Shown here: piece by piece, positions 44,206 to 54,513 of the stretch | How positions within the stretch are numbered: the stretch's first letter is position 1 | Layout of the letters: each line of letters opens with the position of its first letter | NCBI GenBank assembly: GCA_003169835.1 | Contig: PNAI01000035.1 | Coordinates: forward strand, 62,001 to 126,000 | DNA from: Hyphomicrobiales bacterium | GTDB taxonomy: Bacteria; Pseudomonadota; Alphaproteobacteria; Rhizobiales; Xanthobacteraceae | Length of the DNA: 64,000 nucleotides | Reading direction: 5' to 3' | Translations under genes and position numbers: made by a program | Notes under the pieces: generated by a model | Databases searched by the model: none | Told to the model about the DNA's origin: nothing | The model's input: only the letters and a program-made list of their open reading frames with translations

Positions 44206-45300
44206 ATGCTCTATTGGCTGGCTGATCTTTCCGGACAAATCGGTTTCTTTAACGTGTTCCGCTATCTCACCGTGCGCACCGGCGCTTCGATGATGACGTC
44301 GCTGGTGTTCGTGTTCTGGCTCGGACCGACGATCATCGATCTGCTGCGGTTGCGGCAGGGCAAGGGCCAGCCGATCCGTACCGATGGTCCGCAATCGCAT
44401 CTCGTCACGAAGAAAGGCACTCCGACGATGGGTGGGCTGATGATCCTTTCGGGGATTGTGGTTTCCACATTGCTGTGGGCGCAACTGTTCAATCCTTATG
44501 TCTGGATCGTGCTGGGCGTGACGCTGGCATTCGGGATGATCGGCTTCTACGACGATTATCTCAAAGTGACCAAGCAATCGCACGATGGCTATTCGGGCAA
44601 GAAACGCTTTGCCGCCGAGGTGCTGATTGCCGCGATTGCCTGTGTCGCCATTGCGAGCATCGGGCGGCTGCCGACTGCCGCGTCCGCCACGTCACTGGCA
44701 TTCCCGTTTTTTAAGGAAATGGTTTTTGAACTCGGATGGTTCTTCATCATATTCGGCGCGTTCATCATCGTCGGTGCGGGCAATGCGGTTAATCTCACCG
44801 ATGGACTCGATGGACTTGCGATTGGTCCGGTGATGATCGCGGCGGGGTGCTTCGGGATTTTCGCTTACGTCGTCGGCAACACGACGTTCACGACTTACTT
44901 GCAGATCAATTACGTGGCCGGCACCGGCGAACTGGCGGTGCTGTGCGCGGCGGTGATTGGGGCGGGGCTCGGTTTTTTGTGGTTCAACGCGCCGCCGGCG
45001 TCGATCTTCATGGGCGACACGGGTTCGCTTGCGCTTGGCGGGTTGCTCGGGACGGTGGCCGTTGTGACCAAGCATGAGGTCGTGCTGGCGGTGGTCGGCG
45101 GCCTGTTCGTGCTCGAGGCGGTGTCGGTGATCGTGCAGGTGATCTCGTTCAAGCTCACCGGTAAGCGCGTGTTCAAGATGGCGCCGATCCATCACCATTT
45201 CGAGCAGCTCGGCTGGACCGAGCCGCAGATCGTGATCCGCTTCTGGATCATCGCGATCGTGCTTGCGCTCATCGGACTCTCCACGCTGAAATTGCGATGA
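44206..45300 (+). CDS. mraY: Phospho-MurNAc-pentapeptide transferase MraY
   Basis: MraY moves phospho-MurNAc-pentapeptide onto undecaprenyl phosphate, making lipid I in the inner membrane. The 364-residue protein has about ten membrane segments. Conserved loops are GTPTMGGLM near residue 72, [12 protein letters not shown] with the catalytic aspartates, [16 protein letters not shown] near residue 196, and the C-terminal [15 protein letters not shown]. It overlaps murD by four bases. Confidence 0.96.
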   Translation: MLYWLADLSGQIGFFNVFRYLTVRTGASMMTSLVFVFWLGPTIIDLLRLRQGKGQPIRTDGPQSHLVTKKGTPTMGGLMILSGIVVSTLLWAQLFNPYVWIVLGVTLAFGMIGFYDDYLKVTKQSHDGYSGKKRFAAEVLIAAIACVAIASIGRLPTAASATSLAFPFFKEMVFELGWFFIIFGAFIIVGAGNAVNLTDGLDGLAIGPVMIAAGCFGIFAYVVGNTTFTTYLQINYVAGTGELAVLCAAVIGAGLGFLWFNAPPASIFMGDTGSLALGGLLGTVAVVTKHEVVLAVVGGLFVLEAVSVIVQVISFKLTGKRVFKMAPIHHHFEQLGWTEPQIVIRFWIIAIVLALIGLSTLKLR

Positions 45301-46706
45301 TCCCGGTCACCACCTTCGCCGGCAAAAGGGTCGCGGTGTTTGGTTTGGGCGGCTCGGGGCTGGCGAGTGTGCGCGCTCTCATGGCAGGCGGCGCCAATGT
45401 GATCGCGTTCGATGACAGTGCGCAGTCGGTCACTAAAGCTGCTGCCGAAGGCATAGCGATTGCGGATCTGCGCCAAACTGACTGGTCGAAGATCGCGGCG
45501 CTGGTGCTCGCGCCCGGCGTGCCGCTCACGCATCCGGTGCCGCACTGGTCGGTGGGGCTCGCACGCAGTGCAGCCGTCGAAGTGATCGGCGACATCGAGC
45601 TTTATTGCCGCGAGCGGCGCAAAGTCGCGCCCGATTCTCCGTTCGTTGCCATCACCGGCACCAACGGCAAATCGACCACCACCGCGCTGATTGCGCATCT
45701 GTTGAACTCCGCCGGGCATTCGGCGGAGTATGGCGGCAACATCGGCACGGCGATCCTTTCGCTCGCGCCGCTGCGGCCGGGGCACGCGCATGTCATCGAG
45801 TGTTCGTCCTATCAGATCGATCTCGCGCCCTCGCTGGATCCTCGGATCGGGGTGCTGCTCAACCTGAGTGAAGACCATCTCGATCGTCATGGATCATTTG
45901 CCAATTATGCCGCGGTCAAGGAGCGGCTGGTCGCGGGCGTGCAGCCAGATGGTGCCGCCATCATCGGTGTCGATGACAATTGGTGTGCGGCCGCGGCCGA
46001 TCGCATCGAGCATTGCGGCGGGCCGGTGGTGCGCGTGTCGGTGCGCCGGCAGCTGCCTGACGGAATCTATGTCGAGGCGGGCCAGATCATGCGCGCGGCC
46101 GGCGGCACGACACGCGCGATTGCAGAGCTTGGCGGGATCGGATCGTTGCGCGGATTGCACAACGCGCAGAATGCGGCGTGTGCGGCCGGTGCAGTGCTCG
46201 CGCTCGGGCTTTCGGAAGCCGCGATCCAAAAGGGGTTTTGTTCGTTTCCGGGGCTCGCGCACCGCATGGAGCAGGTGGGGCGTAAAGGCGCCGTCTTATT
46301 CGTTAATGACTCGAAGGCGACCAACGTGGATTCCGCAGCGCAAGCGCTGGCCTGCTTCGGAGATATTTTCTGGATTGCCGGCGGCAAACCCAAAACCGGG
46401 GGGATCAGCGCGCTCGCGGGCTTCTTTCCACGCATCCGCAAGGCTTATTTGATCGGGGAAGCTGCGAAGGAATTCGCGGCCACGCTTGAGGGCAAGGTCG
46501 GCTATGAGATCGCCGGCACGCTCGATCGTGCGGTCGCGCTCGCTGCCCGTGATGCGCAAGAATCAAATGTTAAGGAACCGGTGGTTCTCTTGTCGCCGGC
46601 CTGCGCGTCGTTCGACCAGTATCCCAACTTTGAGGTGCGCGGGACGGCGTTTCGCGAGCTTGTGGGCAAGCTCGGGGGCGTTGCGCCGATGAAGGAGGGT
46701 TCCTGA
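45297..46706 (+). CDS. murD: UDP-MurNAc-L-alanine:D-glutamate ligase MurD
   Basis: MurD adds D-glutamate, the second residue of the stem peptide. The 469-residue protein has an N-terminal Rossmann part ([20 protein letters not shown]), the P-loop [15 protein letters not shown] near residue 118, [28 protein letters not shown] and [16 protein letters not shown], all MurD marks. It lies between mraY and ftsW, overlapping the first by four bases and sharing one base with the second. Confidence 0.95.
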   Translation: MIPVTTFAGKRVAVFGLGGSGLASVRALMAGGANVIAFDDSAQSVTKAAAEGIAIADLRQTDWSKIAALVLAPGVPLTHPVPHWSVGLARSAAVEVIGDIELYCRERRKVAPDSPFVAITGTNGKSTTTALIAHLLNSAGHSAEYGGNIGTAILSLAPLRPGHAHVIECSSYQIDLAPSLDPRIGVLLNLSEDHLDRHGSFANYAAVKERLVAGVQPDGAAIIGVDDNWCAAAADRIEHCGGPVVRVSVRRQLPDGIYVEAGQIMRAAGGTTRAIAELGGIGSLRGLHNAQNAACAAGAVLALGLSEAAIQKGFCSFPGLAHRMEQVGRKGAVLFVNDSKATNVDSAAQALACFGDIFWIAGGKPKTGGISALAGFFPRIRKAYLIGEAAKEFAATLEGKVGYEIAGTLDRAVALAARDAQESNVKEPVVLLSPACASFDQYPNFEVRGTAFRELVGKLGGVAPMKEGS

Positions 46707-47854
46707 TGGCCTCGCGTACCGAATATTCGCCGCTCGGCGACTGGTGGTGGACGGTCGACCGGCTGATCCTGGCGGCGATCGCGGTGCTGATGCTCGCGGG
46801 CCTCGTGCTTTCTCTCGCGGCCAGCCCGCCGGTCGCGCTCCGTATGGAGCGGGATCCGTTTTTTTTCGTCAATCGGCAGGTGATGTATCTGATCCCGGCC
46901 GTCGCGATCCTGCTGGGAACTTCGCTGTTGTCGCTCCGCCAGATCCGCCGACTGTCTATGCTGGTGTTCGTGGTGAGTCTGGTTCTGGTTGCAGCGACGC
47001 TGCTGTATGGAGCCGAGGTGAAGGGCGCGCGCCGCTGGATCGTGTTGTTCGGACTCAGCATTCAGCCGTCCGAGTTTCTCAAACCGGCTTTTGTGATCGT
47101 GATCGCGTGGCTGTTCGGCGAATCCACACGGCGGCCGGAAATGCCGGCGAATTTGGTTGCGCTCGCGCTGCTGCTTCTGGTCGTGAGCTTGATGGTATTG
47201 CAGCCGGATTTCGGCCAGACCATGCTGATCCTGCTGGTCTGGGGCGCGCTGTTCTTCATGGCGGGGATGCGGCTGGTGTGGGTCGCGGGGCTTGCGGCGA
47301 CGGCCGCGGCCGGGCTCGCGGGAGCTTATTTCACCGTTCCCTATGTGACGCGCCGGATCAAAGGTTTCATCGATCCGAGTTCGGGCGACAGTTTCAACAT
47401 CGGCATCGCGCTTGAATCTTTTGCGCGCGGCGGATGGTTTGGGAGGGGGCCGGGCGAAGGCACGATCAAACGCATCCTGCCCGAAAGCCATACCGACTTT
47501 GTGTTTGCGGTCGCGGCTGAGGAATTCGGCATCGTGCTTTGTCTTGTGCTGCTCGCGCTGTTCGCCTTCATCGTCATTCGTGCGTTGCGCCATGCGCTCT
47601 CGACCGAGGATCCGTTCGCGCGTTTCGCGGCGTCAGGTCTTGCAATCTTGTTCGGCCTGCAAGCGGCGATCAATATGGCGGTCAATCTGCATCTGCTGCC
47701 GGCCAAGGGCATGACGCTGCCGTTCATCTCCTATGGCGGCTCGTCGATGCTCTCGCTCGCTTATGGCATGGGCATGCTGCTCGCGCTGACACGCGAGCAC
47801 CCGCGGGCGGAAATGTTGGACAGCCGCAATGCCTATGCCGGGAGTCCGGCCTGA
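46706..47854 (+). CDS. ftsW: Septal glycan polymerase FtsW
   Basis: FtsW is the SEDS-family glycosyltransferase that polymerises lipid II at the septum with FtsI. The 382-residue protein has about ten membrane segments. SEDS marks are KGARRWIVLFGLSIQPSEFLK near residue 110-130 (quoted across its core), LLQPDFG-like VLQPDFGQTMLIL, and MTLPFISYGGSSMLSLAYG near the C-terminus. It starts on the last base of murD and shares one base with murG. Having both ftsW and ftsI in one cluster matches their joint action. Confidence 0.94.
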   Translation: MASRTEYSPLGDWWWTVDRLILAAIAVLMLAGLVLSLAASPPVALRMERDPFFFVNRQVMYLIPAVAILLGTSLLSLRQIRRLSMLVFVVSLVLVAATLLYGAEVKGARRWIVLFGLSIQPSEFLKPAFVIVIAWLFGESTRRPEMPANLVALALLLLVVSLMVLQPDFGQTMLILLVWGALFFMAGMRLVWVAGLAATAAAGLAGAYFTVPYVTRRIKGFIDPSSGDSFNIGIALESFARGGWFGRGPGEGTIKRILPESHTDFVFAVAAEEFGIVLCLVLLALFAFIVIRALRHALSTEDPFARFAASGLAILFGLQAAINMAVNLHLLPAKGMTLPFISYGGSSMLSLAYGMGMLLALTREHPRAEMLDSRNAYAGSPA

Positions 47855-48975
47855 TGGCGCAAGGCGCCCCGCCGCTGGTGGTGGTCGCCGCTGGTGGCAC
47901 GGGCGGGCACTTGTTTCCCGCGGAAGCGCTGAGCGTTGCGCTCGCAAAACGCGGTGCGGTGATCGATCTTGCTACCGACGAGCGCGCCACGCGCTACGGT
48001 ACGACATTTCCCGCGCGCGCAACCCATGTGATTCCAAGCGCGACGTTTCGCGGGCGCGATCCCATTTCGCTTGCGCGCACCGTGTCGATGCTTGGCCTTG
48101 GCACGATCAAGGCGTGGATGCTGCTTGGCCGCTTGCGGCCTGCGGTCGTTATCGGATTTGGCGGCTATCCGAGCATTCCGCCGGTCATGGCCGCGAGCTT
48201 GCGCGGCATTCCGACATTGATCCACGAACAAAACGGCGTCATGGGCCGTGCCAATAAGTTTTTAAGTTCGCGCGTGAGTGCCATCGCGACAAGTTTTCCC
48301 GGTGTGCTCAATGCAAGTCCCGCGCTCGCCGCCAAGGCGACAGCGACCGGAAATCCGGTGCGGCCGGCGGTCGTGGCGGCAGCAAAAATGCCTTATGCGC
48401 CGCCCGATGCTGGCGGGCCGATCAATCTCATCGTGTTCGGCGGTAGTCAGGGCGCTAGCGTCATGGCCGACATCGTGCCGGCGGCGCTTTCGAAGCTCGA
48501 TGCGCGGCTGCGCGCGCGTTTGAAAATCGTGCAACAGGCGCGCGAGGAAGATTTCGAGCGCGTGCGCGCAGCCTACGCGCAAGCGCAGATCACGGCGGAG
48601 GTGGCGCGGTTCTTTCCCGATCTGCCGGCGCGCATTTCGGCCGCGCATCTGATCATCTCGCGCTCGGGCGCATCTACCGTTGCGGAACTTGCTGCCATCG
48701 GGCGGCCCTCCATCCTGGTGCCGTTGCCGCATGCGCTCGATCAGGACCAGCGCGCGAACGCCGGCGTGCTGGAGCGGGCGGGCGGGGCGATGCGCATCGA
48801 GCAGGCCGAATTCACCCCCGATCGCGTTGCCGCAGAGGTTAACGCGCTCGCCGCCAATTCCGCTAAGCTGGCTGCCATGGCGGCGGCGGCCAAGTCCGCG
48901 GGGGCGCTTGATGCCGCAGATCGCCTTGCCGATCTGGTATTGAAGGTTGCGGGTGTGATAACTCGACCGCAGTAG
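47854..48975 (+). CDS. murG: Lipid II synthase MurG
   Basis: MurG transfers GlcNAc to lipid I, producing lipid II on the inner face of the membrane. The 373-residue product starts at ATG 47854 (MAQGAPPLVVVAAGGTGGHL), with the G-x-G-G nucleotide-sugar loop. GFGGYPSIPPVMAA, LIHEQNGVMGRANKFL and ISRSGASTVAELAAIGRPS follow, typical of the GT28 family. The open frame that begins at 47539 in the same phase is only a read-through of ftsW. A 28-base gap separates it from murC. Confidence 0.95.
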   Translation: MAQGAPPLVVVAAGGTGGHLFPAEALSVALAKRGAVIDLATDERATRYGTTFPARATHVIPSATFRGRDPISLARTVSMLGLGTIKAWMLLGRLRPAVVIGFGGYPSIPPVMAASLRGIPTLIHEQNGVMGRANKFLSSRVSAIATSFPGVLNASPALAAKATATGNPVRPAVVAAAKMPYAPPDAGGPINLIVFGGSQGASVMADIVPAALSKLDARLRARLKIVQQAREEDFERVRAAYAQAQITAEVARFFPDLPARISAAHLIISRSGASTVAELAAIGRPSILVPLPHALDQDQRANAGVLERAGGAMRIEQAEFTPDRVAAEVNALAANSAKLAAMAAAAKSAGALDAADRLADLVLKVAGVITRPQ

Positions 48976-49003
48976 TTCTTAGTAGCTCTTGGAGTTCATC
49001 GGC

Positions 49004-50407
49004 ATGAAACTGCCGCCGGAAATAGGCCCGATCCATTTCGTCGGCATCGGCGGCATCGGCATGAGCGGTATCGCCGAGGTGCTGATCAATCTCGGCTATA
49101 CCGTGCAGGGCTCCGACACGTCCGACAACGCCAACGTCAAGCGGCTGCGCGACAAGGGGGCCAAGGTCACGGTCGGGCACGACGCCAAGCTGGTCGATGG
49201 CGCGGAAGTCGTGGTCGTCTCCTCCGCCATCAAGCGCGACAATCCTGAACTGGTCGCCGCGCGTAGCAAACGCCTGCCGGTGGTGCGGCGCGCGGAAATG
49301 CTCGCCGAACTCATGCGGCTCAAGAGCTGCGTTGCGGTCGCCGGCACCCACGGCAAGACCACCACGACATCGCTGGTCGCGGCATTGCTCGACGCGGGCC
49401 ACTTCGATCCGACCGTTATCAATGGCGGCATCATCAACGCCTACGGCACCAACGCGCGGCTGGGCGGCGGCGATTGGATGGTGGTGGAGGCCGATGAATC
49501 CGACGGCACGTTCCTAAAGCTGCCGGCCGACATCGCGATCGTCACCAACATCGACGCCGAGCATCTCGATCATTTCAAGACTTTCGCGGCGGTGCAGGTA
49601 GCGTTCCGCGCCTTTGTCGAGAATGTTCCATTCTATGGCTTTGCGGTGATGTGCACCGATCATCCGATTGTGCAGCGCATGGTCGGCCGCATCGAGGACC
49701 GCCGCGTCATCACCTACGGCGAAAATCCGCAGGCCGACGTGCGTCTGGCCGATCTCGATCACGCCAACGGCGGATCGCAATTTTCCGTTGTATTCCGCGA
49801 TCGGGCGGGTGGAGCAGCGCATGTGGTCGACAAGCTCGCGCTGCCGATGCCTGGCCGACATAACGCGCTCAATGCCACGGCTGCAATCGCGGTGGCGCGC
49901 GAACTGGGCGTGAGTGATGAATTGATCCGCAAGGCGCTGGCCGCCTTCGGCGGGGTGCGGCGGCGTTTTACGCGCGCGGGCGAGTGGAACGGCGTTGCCA
50001 TCATCGACGACTACGGCCATCACCCGGTCGAGATCGCTGCGGTGCTGCGCGCCGCACGTGAATCCACTAAGGGCCATGTCATCGCGGTGGTGCAGCCGCA
50101 TCGCTATACGCGGCTGCAATCTCTATTCGAGCCGTTCTCGACCTGCTTCAACGACGCCAATGCGGTGATCGTGGCGGATGTTTATCCTGCAGGTGAAGCG
50201 CCGATCCCGGGCGTCGATCGCGATTCACTGGTGGCCGCGGTGCGGGCGCGCGGGCATCGGCAGGTCATTCCGCTGCCGGGGCCGAAGGATCTTGCCGGCA
50301 TTGTGAAGGGGCTCGCGAAGCCGGGCGACTACGTCGTGTGCCTTGGTGCGGGCAACATCACGCAATGGGCCTATGCGCTTGCGGGCGAGCTTAAGGCGCT
50401 TGGTTGA
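49004..50407 (+). CDS. murC: UDP-MurNAc:L-alanine ligase MurC
   Basis: MurC adds L-alanine, the first stem-peptide residue. The 467-residue protein begins [20 protein letters not shown], with the Rossmann glycine loop. The P-loop [15 protein letters not shown] lies near residue 111, followed by [25 protein letters not shown] and [13 protein letters not shown]. The ATG at 49004 is chosen; a TTG at 48989 is open but lies upstream of the GGAG. The stop overlaps the murB start by one base. Confidence 0.95.
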   Translation: MKLPPEIGPIHFVGIGGIGMSGIAEVLINLGYTVQGSDTSDNANVKRLRDKGAKVTVGHDAKLVDGAEVVVVSSAIKRDNPELVAARSKRLPVVRRAEMLAELMRLKSCVAVAGTHGKTTTTSLVAALLDAGHFDPTVINGGIINAYGTNARLGGGDWMVVEADESDGTFLKLPADIAIVTNIDAEHLDHFKTFAAVQVAFRAFVENVPFYGFAVMCTDHPIVQRMVGRIEDRRVITYGENPQADVRLADLDHANGGSQFSVVFRDRAGGAAHVVDKLALPMPGRHNALNATAAIAVARELGVSDELIRKALAAFGGVRRRFTRAGEWNGVAIIDDYGHHPVEIAAVLRAARESTKGHVIAVVQPHRYTRLQSLFEPFSTCFNDANAVIVADVYPAGEAPIPGVDRDSLVAAVRARGHRQVIPLPGPKDLAGIVKGLAKPGDYVVCLGAGNITQWAYALAGELKALG

Positions 50408-51327
50408 TGGCTTTTCCCGATATGGTTCCCGCTCTGCGGGCGCAAATGTCTAAACTGCGCGGGCGGCTGCTACCGAACCAGCCGCTCGCAGAACTCACCT
50501 GGTTTCGCGTCGGCGGGCCGGCACAGGTGTTGTTTATGCCCGAGGATGACGCGGATCTGGCCTATTTCCTCGGTGTGTTGCCGACCGACGTTGCGGTCAC
50601 GGCGGTGGGGCTCGGTTCCAATCTGATCGTGCGCGATGGTGGCGTGCCGGGCGTGGTGGTGCGGCTCGGCCGGGGCTTCAACGAGATCAAGGTCGAGGGT
50701 ACGCGCGTGCGTGCGGGATGCGGGGTGCCCGACGTGAAGGTCGCGCGCGCGGCGCAGGAGGCCGGCATCGCGGGATTATCGTTCCTGCGCGGGATTCCTG
50801 GCGCGATCGGCGGGGCGCTGCGCATGAACGGCGGCGCCTACGGGCGCGAGACCAAGGATGCATTGGAGTCCGCGCGTGCGGTCGACCGGCGCGGCAATAT
50901 CCGCGTGCTATCGAACGCCGAGATGGGATTCCATTACCGTCACACGGACGCCCCGGAGGATTTAATTTTCACACAAGCGACGTTCGTGGGTACGACGGGA
51001 GATCGCACTGTGATCGCGGCCGAGATGGACAAGATCACGGAAGCGCGCGAAGCGACGCAGCCGATCAAGAGCCGAACCGGCGGTTCCACTTTCAAGAATC
51101 CGCCGGGCCAAAAAGCCTGGCAATTGATCGACGCTGCCGGTTGCCGCGGCCTCAAGGTGGGGCAGGCGCAGGTGTCTGAGATGCACTGCAATTTCCTGAT
51201 CAATCTCGGCGGCTCCACGGCGGCCGATATCGAGAACCTGGGCGAAACCGTGCGCGAGCGAGTCAAAGCCGCGTCCGGAACGACTCTGGAATGGGAAATC
51301 AAGCGGATCGGGACTCCCGCCGGCTGA
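50407..51327 (+). CDS. murB: UDP-N-acetylenolpyruvoylglucosamine reductase MurB
   Basis: MurB reduces enolpyruvyl-UDP-GlcNAc to UDP-MurNAc with FAD and NADPH. The 306-residue protein is the shorter type II form. Marks are [20 protein letters not shown] near residue 28, [38 protein letters not shown] and [20 protein letters not shown] with the catalytic serine region. Its final codons and the 143 bases after it carry a dense run of GANTC sites, and the next gene is not a cell-wall gene. Confidence 0.95.
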   Translation: MAFPDMVPALRAQMSKLRGRLLPNQPLAELTWFRVGGPAQVLFMPEDDADLAYFLGVLPTDVAVTAVGLGSNLIVRDGGVPGVVVRLGRGFNEIKVEGTRVRAGCGVPDVKVARAAQEAGIAGLSFLRGIPGAIGGALRMNGGAYGRETKDALESARAVDRRGNIRVLSNAEMGFHYRHTDAPEDLIFTQATFVGTTGDRTVIAAEMDKITEAREATQPIKSRTGGSTFKNPPGQKAWQLIDAAGCRGLKVGQAQVSEMHCNFLINLGGSTAADIENLGETVRERVKAASGTTLEWEIKRIGTPAG

Positions 51328-51470
51328 TTTTTTCAAATCCCCTGCCGCAATCTGAGTCTTTTTTGTCACGCCCCGCGGCCTTTTGAATCACGTACTACTC
51401 CATGACTCCGAGGTGGATTCACCTTCGCCCGCAACGGCGTTAGGTTGAACGCTGATTCGCGGAGGGGTGA
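51312..51470. promoter_or_regulatory. GANTC-rich promoter region before the hydroxylase-ddlB-ftsQAZ genes
   Basis: GANTC occurs at 51312 (inside murB), 51354, 51385, 51404, 51416 and 51454: six in about 147 bases, where one per roughly 300 is expected. This is the only gap over 100 bases between rsmH and ftsA, so it is a natural promoter site. GGAGGGG lies four bases before the TTG start of the next gene. Control by CcrM methylation is inferred. Confidence 0.55.
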
Positions 51471-52679
51471 TTGGCTGCGAAGAATGACCCAATCCTGGTG
51501 ATTGGCGGCGGACTCGGAGGAGCCGCGGTCGCACTTGCGCTCGGGCGTAAGGGATTTTCCGTACGCGTGCTGGAACAGGCGCGGGAATTCGGCGTCATCG
51601 GCTACGGCATCCAGCTCGGGCCCAATGTGTTCTCGATGTTCGACCGGCTCGGTGTCGCCGACGCCGTGCTGGCGAAGGCGATCACGCCGAAAGCGATTCT
51701 GATGATCGACTCCATCGATGCCGGAGAGATTGTGCGCATTCCGACGGGGGCGTCGTTTCGCTCGCGTTTCAAGCGCCCCTACATCGTGATCCATCGCGTC
51801 GATCTGCATCGCATTCTGCTCGATGCCTGCAAGGCGCTTTCCAATGTCGAACTGGTACCCTCGACCTCCGCCGAATATTACGAAAACCATGACGATCACG
51901 TCAGCGTTCGCACCAACGACAATCACTCAATCAAAGGCGTGGCGGTGATCGGCGCTGATGGACTGCGCTCGACGGTGCGTGCGCAGATGCTGAGCGAAGG
52001 CGAGCCGCGCACAATCGGATACGTGGCGCATCGCACGATTGTTGCCATGAAAGATGTGCGGGCCGACGTGCCTCGCAGCGAAGTTGTGCTGTGGTCGGGG
52101 CCGGGTTTCCACATCGTGCACTATCCGTTGCGGGGCGGCGAGTTGTTCAACATCGTCGCGGTTTTTCGTACCTCGACCTACAGCGAGAAGGGCGATGCCG
52201 CGGCCTATCGCGCGGAACTCGACCATACCTATCGCGACTCGCACCCCGCCATGAAATCCTTACTCGCGATGCTGGATCTCGAGCGGCGCTGGGTGATTTC
52301 CGACCGCGATCCGGTCCGGCACTGGAGCAAGGGACGCGTCACGCTGCTGGGCGATGCCGCGCATCCGACGTTGCAGACACTTGCTCAGGGAGCCTGCATG
52401 GCGATTGAAGACGCCGTGTGCCTGGCCGAATTGATCGGCCTTGCAAATGGCGATTTCGCACGCGCGTTCCGTCAGTACGAGAGCGCACGCTACTTGCGCA
52501 CCGCGCGCGTGCAATTGGAGTCGCGCTATCTGTGGGACAATTTTTATCACCTTGGCGGCATCGAGCGCGAAGTCGCGCGGGCGGCCTGGGCGGAATGTGG
52601 CGAGGCGCAAATATTCGAGTGCCTGGCGTGGCTGTACGACGGTTTTCCGCTGCCTGACCGGCTCTCGGAGGCGGCATGA
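51471..52679 (+). CDS. FAD-dependent aromatic hydroxylase (salicylate / 3-hydroxybenzoate monooxygenase family)
   Basis: The 402-residue flavoprotein belongs to the PHBH-like group A monooxygenases. Motifs are the FAD dinucleotide loop LVIGGGLGGAAVALAL near residue 9, YGIQLGPNVFSMFDRLG, the DG motif VIGADGLRSTVRAQML near residue 159, and the GD motif VTLLGDAAHPTLQTLAQGAC near residue 290. These features are close to 3-hydroxybenzoate 6-hydroxylase or salicylate hydroxylase as I remember them. The start is TTG with a very strong GGAGGGG four bases upstream. Its stop overlaps the ddlB ATG (ATGA), so it is translationally tied to a cell-wall gene. The substrate is unknown. Placement inside dcw is unexpected. 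Confidence 0.85.
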   Translation: MAAKNDPILVIGGGLGGAAVALALGRKGFSVRVLEQAREFGVIGYGIQLGPNVFSMFDRLGVADAVLAKAITPKAILMIDSIDAGEIVRIPTGASFRSRFKRPYIVIHRVDLHRILLDACKALSNVELVPSTSAEYYENHDDHVSVRTNDNHSIKGVAVIGADGLRSTVRAQMLSEGEPRTIGYVAHRTIVAMKDVRADVPRSEVVLWSGPGFHIVHYPLRGGELFNIVAVFRTSTYSEKGDAAAYRAELDHTYRDSHPAMKSLLAMLDLERRWVISDRDPVRHWSKGRVTLLGDAAHPTLQTLAQGACMAIEDAVCLAELIGLANGDFARAFRQYESARYLRTARVQLESRYLWDNFYHLGGIEREVARAAWAECGEAQIFECLAWLYDGFPLPDRLSEAA

Positions 52680-53596
52680 GCAAGCATGTCGCGGTTCTCA
52701 TGGGCGGGTGGTCGGCGGAACGCGATGTGTCGTTGCGCTCAGGCAAGGCCTGCGCGGACGCGCTCGAACGAAAGGGTTATCGGGTCAGCCGGGTCGATGT
52801 CGGGCGTGATATCGCAGTCGTGCTGGGCACGCTCAAGCCGGACGCGGCGCTCAATGTGCTGCATGGCCGGCCGGGCGAAGACGGCACCTTGCAGGGTATT
52901 CTGGAGATCGCCGCGATCCCCTACACCCACTCAGGCGTGCTGTCCTCATCGCTCGCCATGCAAAAGGACCTCGCCAAGGTGGTGATGCATGCCGCGGGGG
53001 TGCCGGTGCCGGAAGGCAAGGTCGTCTCGCGCTTTGAGGCCGCAAAGACTCACGTTTTGCAGCGCCCCTATGTGATCAAGCCGATCGCCGAGGGATCGAG
53101 CGTCGGGGTCTTCATCGTCACCGAGAAGCACGCCCATCCCCCGCAGGAATTGACCCGTCCTGATTGGACTTTCGGCGAACAGGTGCTTGTCGAGCGCTTC
53201 ATCCCCGGCAAGGAGCTGACCTGCGCGGTGATGGGCGATCGCGCTTTGGATGTGATCGAAATCGTCCCGACCACGCAGTTCTACGACTACGAGGCCAAGT
53301 ACGCTCCCGGGGGGTCAAAACATCTCCTACCGGCGCCAATTTTACCAATTGTTTACCAAGAGGTCCGCAGACTGGCGCTGGCGGCGCATCGTGCGCTCGG
53401 CTGCCGAGGCGTGAGCCGTGCTGACTTCCGCTACGACGATCGCAGCGCGGGGACGGAGGGGCTGGCCTGTCTCGAGGTCAACACGCAGCCCGGTATGACC
53501 GAAACTTCGCTTGTGCCCGAACTCGCAGCGCATGCGGGCATGTCTTTTGAAGAGCTGGTGCAATGGATGGTCGAGGACGCCTCGCTAAACCGCTGA
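52676..53596 (+). CDS. ddlB: D-alanine:D-alanine ligase
   Basis: Ddl makes the D-Ala-D-Ala dipeptide used by MurF. The 306-residue ATP-grasp protein has KHVAVLMGGWSAERDVSLRS near the N-terminus, NVLHGRPGEDGTLQGILE near residue 60, PYVIKPIAEGSSVGVFIV with the ATP-binding lysine, EVNTQPGMTETSLVPE, the E-x-N metal motif, and a final FEELVQWMVEDA. It overlaps the upstream hydroxylase by four bases, and the ftsQ frame begins inside its last codons. Confidence 0.95.
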   Translation: MSKHVAVLMGGWSAERDVSLRSGKACADALERKGYRVSRVDVGRDIAVVLGTLKPDAALNVLHGRPGEDGTLQGILEIAAIPYTHSGVLSSSLAMQKDLAKVVMHAAGVPVPEGKVVSRFEAAKTHVLQRPYVIKPIAEGSSVGVFIVTEKHAHPPQELTRPDWTFGEQVLVERFIPGKELTCAVMGDRALDVIEIVPTTQFYDYEAKYAPGGSKHLLPAPILPIVYQEVRRLALAAHRALGCRGVSRADFRYDDRSAGTEGLACLEVNTQPGMTETSLVPELAAHAGMSFEELVQWMVEDASLNR

Positions 53597-54513
53597 ACGA
53601 CATGCGCGCACGCGCACGTCGTCGCGCAGCCGATCTTACGATCGGCTGGCAGCGAACATTGCGGCGTTGGATGAAGCCGGTGGTCGACCTGCGGCTGCCG
53701 CGCGGATTGGGCGTCGCGGGGACGACGCTATTTCTGTTCGCGAGCGCGGGCTACGGCGTCGTCTGCGGGGACCTTGGTCCGGTCATCGCGGAAGAGTTCA
53801 GAGATTTGCGCGACGCCACCGCCAATGCATCGGGATTCCGCCTCACGTCGATCTCGCTCGCTGGCCAGCATCAGGTCACGCGCGATGAAATTTTTACCGC
53901 TGTGGGCGTCAGCGCGCGCAGCTCGCTGCTGTTCCTCAATGCCGCTGCCGCACGCGCTAGTCTCAAGGCAAATCCTTGGATCGCGGAAGCCGACGTGTCC
54001 AAGTTTTATCCGGGGCGATTGCACATCGCGATCACCGAGCGCAAAGCCTTTGCGCTTTGGCAGAAGGACCGCAAGATTTCGGTGATCGCCGAGGACGGCA
54101 TCGTGCTTGAATCCTATCGCACGGCGGAATTCTCGTCGCTGCCGCTGGTGGTTGGAATTGGCGCCGAACGAAAAGCGCGCGAACTGCTGGCGCTGATCGA
54201 CAAATATCCAACTGTGCGCTCGCAGCTTTATGCGTCCGTACTGATCGCGGAGCGGCGCTGGAGCCTCAGTCTCAAGAACGGCATCGAAGTGAAGCTGCCG
54301 GAGTCAGGGATCGAGCGCGCACTCGACACGCTCGTCGAGCTCGACCGCGACAAGAAGCTGCTCTCGCGCGACATCGTCGCGATCGATCTGCGGCTGCCCG
54401 ACCGGGTGACCGTGAAGCTTTCGGAAGAGGCGGCGCAAATGCGCGAGGACGCGCTGCGCGAGCAGGAAAAATTGAGCAACAGCAAGAAGTCTAAGCGCAA
54501 GGGCGACGCATGA
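53563..54513 (+). CDS. ftsQ: Cell-division protein FtsQ
   Basis: FtsQ is the bitopic hub that recruits FtsB and FtsL to the divisome. The 316-residue product has a basic head (RARARRRAADL), one membrane helix near residues 50-70, and a POTRA domain (FRLTSISLAGQHQVTRDEIF). The FtsQ domain has FLNAAAARASLKANPWIAEA and ITERKAFALWQKD. A lysine-rich tail ends SKKSKRKGDA. Two starts are possible: ATG 53563 (MDGRGRLAKPL, overlapping ddlB by 34 bases, which I recall as the rhizobial type) or ATG 53602 just after the ddlB stop. It overlaps ftsA by four bases. Confidence 0.92.
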   Translation: MDGRGRLAKPLNDMRARARRRAADLTIGWQRTLRRWMKPVVDLRLPRGLGVAGTTLFLFASAGYGVVCGDLGPVIAEEFRDLRDATANASGFRLTSISLAGQHQVTRDEIFTAVGVSARSSLLFLNAAAARASLKANPWIAEADVSKFYPGRLHIAITERKAFALWQKDRKISVIAEDGIVLESYRTAEFSSLPLVVGIGAERKARELLALIDKYPTVRSQLYASVLIAERRWSLSLKNGIEVKLPESGIERALDTLVELDRDKKLLSRDIVAIDLRLPDRVTVKLSEEAAQMREDALREQEKLSNSKKSKRKGDA

